DNA of 64,000 nt from LBZV01 sp000993855 (GTDB lineage Bacteria; Patescibacteriota; Microgenomatia; Curtissbacterales; GWA2-41-24): the NCBI GenBank assembly GCA_964492425.1, contig CAZBKB010000001.1:39104-103103 (forward strand). The letters are read 5' to 3'. Made by a program: the position numbers and the translations under genes. Under the pieces are notes generated by a model. The model worked only from the letters and a program-made list of their open reading frames with translations, did not search any database and was not told the origin of the DNA. Shown in pieces: positions 35,026 to 42,723 of the stretch. Numbering within the stretch: position 1 is the first letter of the stretch; each line of letters starts with the position of its first letter.

Positions 35026-35625
35026 CTAGCCCTGGAGTTGCAGTGTGCCCTGCTCGTGAACTTTCATTTGTTTACCACTAACCCAGGCGTTCATCCCTGT
35101 CGCTTTTATGTGGGATCGCTGTACAACTAGTTCTTTGCCGCTTTTTGATTGTTCTGCTTTAACTCTGAGAATTCTAATGATAAAGGTTAAAAAACTGATG
35201 TCTATTTTTCCAACCTTGGGCGTATTTTCGAGATGAATTTTGGTATCAACACCAGCTGCTTTGGCAAGTTTTACAATTTCGGTTTTTAGCTCTTCGTGAT
35301 CTTTTTTGAGTTTATTAGTCTCTCTTATGCTTTCGTTCCCCGCATCCCTGTACATTGACAAAATTTCTTTGACTTTTTCTCGTGAAGTGTTTTCGTCTTG
35401 TTCTTTTTCTTTTGCTATCTTTTGCTCCTCCCTTGCGCGAACCAATTCTGTATGTGCGAGCTCTCTTGGTTTTCCACCAATTCTCGAATTTTGGAAAAAG
35501 CCGAGAACTTCGTCTTTAGCTTCGTCAATAAAAGGTTTAACTTGAGGTTTTACTTGTGAGGCAAAAGCCTCGAACTGGTCGAGGGTGAATTTTGCAGCAG
35601 TTTTTGTGGCCTTGGTGGTATTCAT
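35026..35625 (-). CDS. Hypothetical coiled-coil protein (possibly DUF5660-type)
   Basis: 199 residues. Highly charged helix in the middle (REEQKIAKEKEQDENTSREK), followed by KLAKAAGVDTKIHLENTPKVGKID and an aromatic-poor C-terminal domain FLTFIIRILRVKAEQSKSGKEL. No signal or membrane helix. The overall pattern recalls proteins common in Microgenomates, but I cannot assign a function. Confidence 0.55.
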   Translation of the reverse strand: MNTTKATKTAAKFTLDQFEAFASQVKPQVKPFIDEAKDEVLGFFQNSRIGGKPRELAHTELVRAREEQKIAKEKEQDENTSREKVKEILSMYRDAGNESIRETNKLKKDHEELKTEIVKLAKAAGVDTKIHLENTPKVGKIDISFLTFIIRILRVKAEQSKSGKELVVQRSHIKATGMNAWVSGKQMKVHEQGTLQLQG

Positions 35626-35640
35626 TGAGGCTACATTATA

Positions 35641-36072
35641 CTAAAATTTGATCTCTAAGTCCACTTTTGGCGGAGGGTAGTTTTTAATTGAAGTACTAAG
35701 GCCTTCGATTTTCTTTGTGTATTTATTAATATCCCCAAGGAGCTGCTGAAGCTCCTGGTTTGTTTTTGGAGTAGGTTTAGGGCTGGTGATAAGTATACTT
35801 GGATCTACAATTTGCTCTTGAGGTTTCTTGCTTGATAATATCACTAACGCACTGAAGCTAGTAATAAGTACGATAAATGAGAGCAGTATAGTTAAAAATT
35901 TTGTTTTTTTTATGCTTCTCAGGCTGTTTTTTAATGTTTTAGGGTTTACTTTGGGAAATTTCGGCTTGAAGGAGTTGGGATTGTGAAACTCATTATTTTT
36001 ATTAGAATTTTCGTCGAGAGTTTCCTCTGTTAAGATCTCACCTTCCATTAAATTTGTGTCTTGGCGGCTCAT
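35641..36072 (-). CDS. Membrane protein with short periplasmic domain, unknown
   Basis: 143 residues: about 60 polar cytoplasmic residues, one membrane helix (FLTILLSFIVLITSFSALVIL), and a short outer domain with LLGDINKYTKKIEGLSTSI. Overlaps the next upstream gene by 4 bases, so the two products are probably partners. Confidence 0.55.
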   Translation of the reverse strand: MSRQDTNLMEGEILTEETLDENSNKNNEFHNPNSFKPKFPKVNPKTLKNSLRSIKKTKFLTILLSFIVLITSFSALVILSSKKPQEQIVDPSILITSPKPTPKTNQELQQLLGDINKYTKKIEGLSTSIKNYPPPKVDLEIKF

Positions 36073-36914
36073 ATGAAATTGAGAATTTCCTTCAATATTT
36101 CTGGAGTTTTATTGAAAGATTCTCTTGCTTTTTCTGTGCTGAAGTCGTATGACTTTTGGTCGTAATCCACCGTTAGGTTTGGGGGAATTTTGCTTATTCC
36201 TTCTTTCTCCTTTTCAAGTTGGGGGTTAATTTGTTCAACAATTGTTTTTACTTGGCTTTGCCAGTTAAGAAAAAGTTGTCTGTCGTTTTCTTTTATCTTA
36301 TCCTTGACATAATTTTCTACCCTGGCTGCATGTTCACTGAAGTCGAATCGTGCTTCTAGGAGCTGGCTTAAATCTGTTTTAACAAGGAACATGTATGCAG
36401 CTGGCAGGGTATTTTGTTCCAGTTGGGTTTTTAGTTTTTTAGCGTAGGGTACTGTTTCTTCGAGTGTTTTTAGGTTTTGTGCTTCGACTCTTAGATTTTC
36501 TAGCGCTTTAATTTGGTCCAATAAAATTTTATGTTCGTCATTTTTTGTATAAATTCCCTTACCCCAATCGTAAAGATTTGATCTCTCATCAATAAGCAGT
36601 AAATAAGTAATATAAACATTGTTTATTTGGATTAAATAATCTTGCGTTTTTAAAAAAGCCTCGTTTTTAGCAACTGCAGTTTTGTAGGCTAAATAATTTG
36701 TTTTTGAGTTTTCGTATTTTTCTTTCGCTTCCTGGTACTTTGTTGCTTGAAAGCTGTAATCTTGCTGTGCTTGCTCAAGAGGAGTGAGTGAGTTGACTGG
36801 GGATAATTGACTGCTGCCAGACAAAAGGAGAAGAATGATAATAAAAAATAATGAAAACTTTCTAATAGAGGGACAATCTATAGCAGGAAAGCTAATGGTT
36901 TTATGTAAGGGCAT
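36069..36914 (-). CDS. Exported coiled-coil protein, unknown
   Basis: 281 residues. Signal peptide or anchor at about 18-38 (FSLFFIIILLLLSGSSQL), then a long helical region (YQEAKEKYENSKTNYLAYKT), and LFLNWQSQVKTIVEQINPQL. No known domain. Upstream partner of the 35641 gene. Confidence 0.55.
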   Translation of the reverse strand: MPLHKTISFPAIDCPSIRKFSLFFIIILLLLSGSSQLSPVNSLTPLEQAQQDYSFQATKYQEAKEKYENSKTNYLAYKTAVAKNEAFLKTQDYLIQINNVYITYLLLIDERSNLYDWGKGIYTKNDEHKILLDQIKALENLRVEAQNLKTLEETVPYAKKLKTQLEQNTLPAAYMFLVKTDLSQLLEARFDFSEHAARVENYVKDKIKENDRQLFLNWQSQVKTIVEQINPQLEKEKEGISKIPPNLTVDYDQKSYDFSTEKARESFNKTPEILKEILNFI

Positions 36915-37042
36915 TAATTAGATTGTAAGGCTTTTAGTGTTTTGCGGGCAAATGCAATGGTTTTTAACGGACGTAATTTAAGTGTTCACAGCTTCTTTTT
37001 AGCCTGCGCTTAAATAATTTTTTGAAAATTGCAAAGTCTCAG

Positions 37043-37127
37043 TACTCGGGGGGAGACTCGAACTCCCAAGCTCTTTTGGAGCACTGGTTCCTAAAACCAG
37101 CGTGTCTGCCAATTCCACCACCCGAGC
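37043..37127 (-). tRNA. tRNA-Leu (anticodon TAG)
   Basis: 85 nt. Acceptor GCTCGGG/CCCGAGT (first pair G-T), anticodon stem CTGGT/ACCAG with loop TTTAGGA (TAG), long variable arm TGCTCCAAAAGAGCTT typical of class II tRNA-Leu, T-arm GGGAG-TTCGAGT-CTCCC. CCA not encoded. Sits 28 bases downstream of gatD's end region on the same strand. Confidence 0.95.
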
Positions 37128-37154
37128 AAATTTCAAGACAAATTTTAACAGATT

Positions 37155-37937
37155 TTAAGCTTGTGAGCTAATTCGATTTGCTGCATCTTTGTGGGCTTGC
37201 CATTCGATAGTGTCATCGAGGGGTGAGAGGTTTACTTTGCCATATTTTTTCTCCAAAGCTTTTGAGATCAGATAATCAGCAAAGTGAGGATTTTTGGGCA
37301 AAAGAGAGCCGTGCAGATAACAGCCAAATGCGTTATTGTAAACTGCACCTTCAGTTTGATCTTTTCCGTTGTTTCCTGCTCCTTTTATAACTTTTCCGAG
37401 GGGTTGAACCCCTTTTTCAAGATAAGTTTTGCCGCTATGGTTTTCAAAACCAATGAGATTGGTTGTAAAATACTGGTTATTCGCTAGTGGTTGATAAGTT
37501 TGTTTAATTTCGTCTTGCAGGTTTGAATTTATTGCGATTAGAAGATTACCGGTCATACGCGTGCTTGTTCCTTCTGTATAGGCGTCAAATAGACTGATGC
37601 CAGGAATTTTTTCTCCGTCTTGAGTCTTGAAGTAATTTTGTAGAAGTTGGTATCCACCGCAAATGGAGAGCAGGACTGCTCCTTGGGCAACAGCCTTTTT
37701 AAGAGCCTTTGCTTTGTTTTGTAAGTCTTTGGCAACTTTCGACTGGGCTTTGTCCTGGCCTCCGCCAAAAAAATAGAAGTCATAATCATAAGCGGAATGT
37801 TTGTCGCCTGTGGACAGGTTTTTTATGGTTACGCTTATGTTTCGCCACTTGCAACGTTTGACTATTGAGATAATATTTCCTCGATCTCCGTAAGTGTCCA
37901 TAAGATCCGGGTAAAGATGACAGATGTTAAGCTTCAT
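37155..37937 (-). CDS. gatD: Lipid II isoglutaminyl synthase, glutaminase subunit GatD
   Basis: 260 residues. Class I glutamine amidotransferase of the CobB/CobQ type: nucleophile Cys in LLSICGGYQLLQ, catalytic His in GCYLHGSLLPKNP; starts KLNICHLYPDLMDTYGDRGN as GatD does. The ATG at 37937 overlaps the murT TGA (ATGA). With MurT it amidates the D-Glu of lipid II stem peptide. Confidence 0.92.
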   Translation of the reverse strand: MKLNICHLYPDLMDTYGDRGNIISIVKRCKWRNISVTIKNLSTGDKHSAYDYDFYFFGGGQDKAQSKVAKDLQNKAKALKKAVAQGAVLLSICGGYQLLQNYFKTQDGEKIPGISLFDAYTEGTSTRMTGNLLIAINSNLQDEIKQTYQPLANNQYFTTNLIGFENHSGKTYLEKGVQPLGKVIKGAGNNGKDQTEGAVYNNAFGCYLHGSLLPKNPHFADYLISKALEKKYGKVNLSPLDDTIEWQAHKDAANRISSQA

Positions 37938-39310
37938 TGTTTGTGCCATTTAACTTGTTCTTTCCCAGATAGAATTTTTTGAACTTCAAGTAGCGCAGTG
38001 TAAGTTGGTAGAATGAGTAATTCTTCTTGTGGAGCGGTATTTTGAATTGCAAATTTGATGCTTTTTTTAATGTTGGTTTTGATGTTTGTCTCTGGGATAT
38101 TTATTTCGGCATATTTAAAGCGGTTTGCAAAGTCAAAGGCGCGTATTCCGGATGCGAATATTGATTTGATGTTCGGAACCAGTTTTTCCCAGTTGGTGTC
38201 CCAAATCCAGGAAACGTCTCGGCCATCGGCGATTTTGTCATTTAAAATTGCAACAAGATTTATGTTTTTCTTCTGGGAAATTGTGCGGATTATTTCGTTC
38301 GCGCCTGCTGGGTTCTTTATAAGAAATGTGGTGATTTTGCGGCTTTTGATTTCAACAGTTTGAAAGCGCCCGAAAACGGCCGAAAATTTTTTTAGTTTGT
38401 TACCTATATCTTCGGTACTGATATTTTCGGCTTTGGCAACGGATGTCGCTGCGAGGGTATTGTAAACGTTATAAAGGCCGGGAAGATTATAGTTAACTTT
38501 AAGTTTGGAGTTGTTTACTATAAGTTCCAGGTTTGTTGAAAAATCGGGTTTGAATTTGAGTTTTTGGGCGTGAACATCTGGTAATGGGCGTGAGAATTGG
38601 CAATTTGGGCAAAGAAAGTGTCCGAGATGGGCAGAAAAAAGTGACGAGTAGGTAAGTTTTTCAGCGCAGTTGGGACAATTTTTAATATCTGCCACATTTT
38701 CTACTTGAGGCAGGTCAATTTTTTTATCTTCTACCCCAAAAAAGAGAACTTTGCCTTTTGTAAATTTTGAAAGGAAGCAAATACCGGGGTCGTCGGTGTT
38801 TAAGATAAATGTGGTTGATTTAGGAAGTTTTTCAAGAGCCTTTTCCCATTTAGTCCGTATAGTGTTGATTTCACCATATCTGTCGAGCTGATCCCGGAAC
38901 AAATTCAAAAGGACGACGATTTTGGGGTTTGAGTTTTCAAGAATTTCAGGTAAGGATGCTTCGTCCGCTTCCCATATGGCGATATCAGCGCCTATTTGGC
39001 CAAAAATGTTCGATTTGGCAATGAGAGTTGAGGCAACACCACGCAGCAGGTTTGAACCTTGACGATTATGGATGATTTTGTATTTGGTTTTTAAAATGTC
39101 GGAGGTGAGTCTTGCAGTTGTAGTTTTGCCGTTGGTGCCGGAGATAATTATCGATTTGAGGCGGTTTTTATCGTTTAGTTTTTTGACTAGATTGGAGTCA
39201 ATTTTTAAGGCGAAGAGGCCTGGTGCTGCCGTTGCTCCGGAGTCCGAAACTTTCAAGATGAAAGCAATGAGTTTACCTGTAAATAGTGCGGTGCTTAACC
39301 TGAGATCCAT
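37934..39310 (-). CDS. murT: Lipid II isoglutaminyl synthase, Mur-ligase subunit MurT
   Basis: 458 residues. ATP-binding ISGTNGKTTTARL, then NLFRDQLDRYGEI, the zinc ribbon with CPNC (two pairs, residues about 205-235) that distinguishes MurT from other Mur ligases, and a DUF1727 C-terminus. Forms the MurT-GatD pair. TGA is the stop codon, so TGA is not recoded here. Confidence 0.92.
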   Translation of the reverse strand: MDLRLSTALFTGKLIAFILKVSDSGATAAPGLFALKIDSNLVKKLNDKNRLKSIIISGTNGKTTTARLTSDILKTKYKIIHNRQGSNLLRGVASTLIAKSNIFGQIGADIAIWEADEASLPEILENSNPKIVVLLNLFRDQLDRYGEINTIRTKWEKALEKLPKSTTFILNTDDPGICFLSKFTKGKVLFFGVEDKKIDLPQVENVADIKNCPNCAEKLTYSSLFSAHLGHFLCPNCQFSRPLPDVHAQKLKFKPDFSTNLELIVNNSKLKVNYNLPGLYNVYNTLAATSVAKAENISTEDIGNKLKKFSAVFGRFQTVEIKSRKITTFLIKNPAGANEIIRTISQKKNINLVAILNDKIADGRDVSWIWDTNWEKLVPNIKSIFASGIRAFDFANRFKYAEINIPETNIKTNIKKSIKFAIQNTAPQEELLILPTYTALLEVQKILSGKEQVKWHKQ

Positions 39311-39324
39311 AAATGGATTGTACT

Positions 39325-39394
39325 AGTGACTACTGACTACTGACTACTGACTACTGACTATTGACTACTGACTACTGACTACTGACTACTGACT
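39325..39394. repeat. Tandem repeat, ten 7-bp units
   Basis: Near-perfect repeats of CTACTGA (one unit reads CTATTGA) fill the whole space between murT's start and the stop of the lysozyme-like gene. Units abut with no spacers, so this is not a CRISPR array. It could block or modulate read-through. Confidence 0.85.
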
Positions 39395-40050
39395 CAGAGG
39401 GTTTCCATCTGGGAATAAAAATGGTTTATGTCTCTTGCCCACTTGCCACCCGTTTCGAGTTGAGGGGGTGCATACTTTGCCATAATCTGTTCCGGAGTTG
39501 TTAAACCTTTTGAAACATAGCTATTTTTTAGGGTACTGGCTACCCTGTCTATCGCGTATTCCCATGAAGGAAAATAAGTTTGGCCGTTTTCGAATCCCCA
39601 AGCGTTGTGGGAAGCTGGATCAATGGTAGTCCCACCACCTGATTCCTTCATCGCAATTGCAGGTATTAGACGATAATCAATGCTGTATTTATCGGACACT
39701 TCGACTATATATGCGGAATATGGTTCAAGCGGGGTTCCTGTCAAGAATCTTTCGATTACGAAAGGTCTCGGATCCTCTATTTGTTGAGCGATAACTTGAG
39801 CTTCAATAATATTTTGGCCTCTTGTGTCACCTATGTCTAACTGTGTTGAGACTTGTGGAAGATTGATGTTGTTTTTTGTGGTACTTAAAACTACTGCTAG
39901 GGTGAGCAGTATAGCCGGTGCTATAACAATCCACACCGAGGCAAGTGCCAGTCTGCGTATCATGTGGTTGTATAACCCAACTAAAGCATTGAAGACATCC
40001 AATGTCAACTTATTGAAGCCAGTAATGTCTTTTCTGATTATATTCCGCAT
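39394..40050 (-). CDS. Membrane-anchored lysozyme-like/glucosaminidase-like protein
   Basis: 218 residues. Cytoplasmic start, membrane helix at about 36-58, linker, then a lysozyme-fold domain: YRLIPAIAMKESGGG (likely catalytic Glu), SHNAWGFENGQTYFPSWEYA, and KYAPPQLETGGKWARDINHF, resembling GH73-type glucosaminidases. Probably trims peptidoglycan, perhaps to let the nearby pilus through; that role is inference. Confidence 0.7.
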   Translation of the reverse strand: MRNIIRKDITGFNKLTLDVFNALVGLYNHMIRRLALASVWIVIAPAILLTLAVVLSTTKNNINLPQVSTQLDIGDTRGQNIIEAQVIAQQIEDPRPFVIERFLTGTPLEPYSAYIVEVSDKYSIDYRLIPAIAMKESGGGTTIDPASHNAWGFENGQTYFPSWEYAIDRVASTLKNSYVSKGLTTPEQIMAKYAPPQLETGGKWARDINHFYSQMETL

Positions 40051-40197
40051 AAAAATGCGGGCAGATTATTGGTGCAGTAAAAGTGTGTTTTGCATTATAA
40101 CAGATGGAATATTGGCGCGTTTTTGCAAGAGAAAGGTAAATTATAAAACCTGTTATACCAGAACTATAGGGTAAAATACAAGTTAACTGAGGTTAAT

Positions 40198-40680
40198 TTA
40201 GCGAGTGACAGTAATTGTTTCCAGAAGTTCTGCTTGGAGTGCTGATACTGTAATCCTGTTGTTATTTAGACTTTTTTCTACGGTGTAGGCAGTGTTGTAA
40301 GTCGCACTGGGGTCATTGCAAATTGAGTCTGCTGGTGATTCTATACCCTCTGTAGGGTCTATAGGCATGTCTGCTATGTAAGTAGGTACAAGATCTGTGC
40401 AAAGATTGACGGTACCTGCCCCGCTTGATGCCACAATAAGAGGAGAATCAATAATTCCAGAAGGAGGAGTGCCGTTGTTGTCAGCCGCAAACTGATGTAT
40501 TGAGTTTAAGATAGCGTTAACATCGCTTCTGCGCTGGGCATTATTTGCCTGGGCAAATTGGCGGGCGGGATTTATTGCAATAAGGACTATTGATAAGAGT
40601 ATTGAAAGTATTCCGATTACGACAAGGATTTCAATTAGAGTAAATCCTTTTCTGTGCCTGATTATTTTGGGCAGATACAT
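40198..40680 (-). CDS. Type IV pilin-like protein (possible major pilin)
   Basis: 160 residues: leader MYLPKIIRHRKG, then FTLIEILVVIGILSILLSIV with Glu5, and the conserved INPARQFAQANNAQRRSDVN. Two Cys in the outer domain (NLCTD and SICND) could form a loop. Last gene of pilus locus 2. Best candidate for the main subunit because of its typical length and helix. Confidence 0.85.
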   Translation of the reverse strand: MYLPKIIRHRKGFTLIEILVVIGILSILLSIVLIAINPARQFAQANNAQRRSDVNAILNSIHQFAADNNGTPPSGIIDSPLIVASSGAGTVNLCTDLVPTYIADMPIDPTEGIESPADSICNDPSATYNTAYTVEKSLNNNRITVSALQAELLETITVTR

Positions 40681-40684
40681 TAAT

Positions 40685-41761
40685 TTATAGCCTTTCTTTG
40701 CCTATTACTATACTTATATCATAATTTGGGTCAATTGTCTTGTCTGTTGTAATTACCTCAATAAAGATTTTTTCAAGTTCGTTTTGGAGTTCAGATTTAA
40801 TCTCGCTGCTAACACTGGCTGAATAATTGACGATAGTTTTGTCGCTGCCAGTGATTGATAAGCTGCCAATTGCAATATTGTTAAAGCCTAAAGTTTCCAA
40901 TATTGTATTGACTTTTGCTGTCTGATCCCTGGTGCCAGCGCTTATTATCTGAACTGAAAGTGTTTCTTTTGGTACGGGCTGGTTGGTATTTTCTACCCGA
41001 TCAACAGCTTGTGTAGGAGTGTTGTTTTTTTGAGTTGGCTGTTGTTTGGTATTATCCGATTTATTGAAAGGGTTGTTTACGATGCCAAATGCGTATAAGC
41101 TTAAAGCGACTGAAACTCCAACTAGTACAATACCGATTACGGCTTTTGCTGTCTGGTTATTATCAGGTTGGGCGGTTTTTTGATCTCTTTGGGTTTCTCC
41201 ATCATGTTGAGAATTTTGTGCTTCCGATTGAGATAAAAAGTCTATTTTATTAAGAATATTATTGTCTTGGGTAATTTTTTTTATGATCTGTTTACCTAGC
41301 GGGCCGTAAATTTTGGGAAGGTAAAATATTGAGGGTACAACATGTGTGACTGCTACATTTTGCCGTGCTAAAATGTCAATTATAACTTCGTAGAGCTGTT
41401 TGTTGGTAATAATTGTTAATTCCTTATTTTGCTGAGAAATTGTAAAAGTACCTCTTTTTTCCGGTTCAATTGGGACCTCATCAACAAAATTTTGGGTTTG
41501 GGTTTTTTGAGTATTTATCTCTCGGCTTGATATCTCTTTCTCAAAAAGGATATTATCTGAGAGTACAATTATTATTTTGTTTGTGCTGAGATTGTTCCTT
41601 TGAAAAAACTGTTTAAGGTTTTGTCTGAAACTGTCTATATTTATTATTTCCAAATGTTTTACAGAATCGGGTGTAAAATCCAGTTGGATTGGATTTTCAG
41701 GATCCTGGTAAAGTTGAATATTATCTTTAGAAATTAATAATACTTTCGGATTTGAAAACAT
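40685..41761 (-). CDS. GspL/PilM-like membrane protein with LytR_C-like domain
   Basis: 358 residues. Residues 1-160 look like a reduced PilM/GspL cytoplasmic domain; 165-205 are polar and low-complexity; membrane helix at about 206-228 (VIGIVLVGVSVALSLYAFGI); residues 270-358 (SVQIISAGTRDQTAKVNTIL then GFNNIAIG) resemble the LytR C-terminal domain. Located between the pilin and the PilX-like gene, so it may stand in for PilM-PilN in this locus. Assignment is inference. Confidence 0.5.
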   Translation of the reverse strand: MFSNPKVLLISKDNIQLYQDPENPIQLDFTPDSVKHLEIINIDSFRQNLKQFFQRNNLSTNKIIIVLSDNILFEKEISSREINTQKTQTQNFVDEVPIEPEKRGTFTISQQNKELTIITNKQLYEVIIDILARQNVAVTHVVPSIFYLPKIYGPLGKQIIKKITQDNNILNKIDFLSQSEAQNSQHDGETQRDQKTAQPDNNQTAKAVIGIVLVGVSVALSLYAFGIVNNPFNKSDNTKQQPTQKNNTPTQAVDRVENTNQPVPKETLSVQIISAGTRDQTAKVNTILETLGFNNIAIGSLSITGSDKTIVNYSASVSSEIKSELQNELEKIFIEVITTDKTIDPNYDISIVIGKERL

Positions 41762-41766
41762 GTAAT

Positions 41767-42168
41767 TTAGTTTATCTCATTCCAGGCGGTAATTGAGAAT
41801 TGGTTATTTGACATTGTTCCCGTGACTTGAATCTTTCTGATATTATCACCAATTTTGCCTTCAGATGTAATGGTGACGGTACCTGAGCCACTTACAGTTA
41901 TTGTAGCAGTTGCTGAGTCCACGTTTAGTATTTCACCACTATATGTGCGATCTCTGAGTAGCCTTAAAATTGCGTTTTCAATCCCTGCTTCTGCTACGTG
42001 GTATACAGTTTCACCTTGGGTGAATTTTGTTGTGGACTGGGAGTTGATTATTGTAACAGCTACTGCACCTGCTGTGACTGTAGTGGCAATTGTGGTGAAA
42101 ATAAGAAGAGAAATCAAGGCCTGGCCTTTTTGTGTAGAAAATTTAAAAAAATGTGTATTCCGTTTCAT
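41767..42168 (-). CDS. PilX-like pilus protein
   Basis: 133 residues: GQALISLLIFTTIATTVTAG membrane helix, then ETVYHVAEAGIENAILRLLRD, the PilX/PilV-type amphipathic continuation, and a short beta domain (ATITVSGSGTVTITSEGK). Counterpart of the 10953 gene in locus 1. Confidence 0.65.
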   Translation of the reverse strand: MKRNTHFFKFSTQKGQALISLLIFTTIATTVTAGAVAVTIINSQSTTKFTQGETVYHVAEAGIENAILRLLRDRTYSGEILNVDSATATITVSGSGTVTITSEGKIGDNIRKIQVTGTMSNNQFSITAWNEIN

Positions 42169-42175
42169 AATCTAA

Positions 42176-42718
42176 TTATCTTAGTCCGACAGTTGTTGTA
42201 AAATCCCTTATTTCTGCACCGCCCGTCCTTTGAGTTTTGCCTGTCAGGGTGAAGTCTATTTTTACAGTTTGACCGATGCCGGACGCACCTATTTTTTGAA
42301 AGTTGAGATTTGAAATAGATGAGGCAGAACTATTTAGGTTATTGGTGCCGGCGTTGTTTGTGAGTGTAAGGTTGCCTCCAGATGCGGAATATGAATTTGT
42401 ATCGCCAGAAATAATAGCAACGAGTGTTGAGCTGGAGCTTCCGGGTGTGGCTGGAGTTGTTATGGATGATGCACGGTTAAGGTCATAATATAATCGTGAC
42501 AAAATGTATCTGGCATCTTGTTCTACACCAGATGTGGCTTCAGATTCTTTGCGCACTTCTAGTATTGATAAGAAAAGTTCTGATAAAACCACCAAAAAGA
42601 TGGACATAAGGGCCATATACATGATTAGCTCGATTAAAGTGAAACCTTTTTTGAGGTGTTTAGTTGACTGTTGAGAATTTAAAGTTTTATTGTTTGTATC
42701 TTTTAATTTAATTGTCAT
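42176..42718 (-). CDS. Type IV pseudopilin, PilW/GspJ-like
   Basis: 180 residues. Leader ends KKG before FTLIELIMYMALMSIFLVV; helix continues EQDARYILSRLYYDLNRAS. Outer domain is rich in Ser, Thr and Asn. Part of the minor-pilin group 42176-45038. Confidence 0.8.
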   Translation of the reverse strand: MTIKLKDTNNKTLNSQQSTKHLKKGFTLIELIMYMALMSIFLVVLSELFLSILEVRKESEATSGVEQDARYILSRLYYDLNRASSITTPATPGSSSSTLVAIISGDTNSYSASGGNLTLTNNAGTNNLNSSASSISNLNFQKIGASGIGQTVKIDFTLTGKTQRTGGAEIRDFTTTVGLR

Positions 42719-42723
42719 ATCGG

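Noticed and set aside
37934..37936. Recoded TGA (as in Gracilibacteria)
   Set aside because: TGA ends murT exactly at the gatD start and ends other genes here, so the standard bacterial code applies.
39325..39394. CRISPR array
   Set aside because: Units are 7 bp with no spacers and no cas genes are near; it is a simple tandem repeat.
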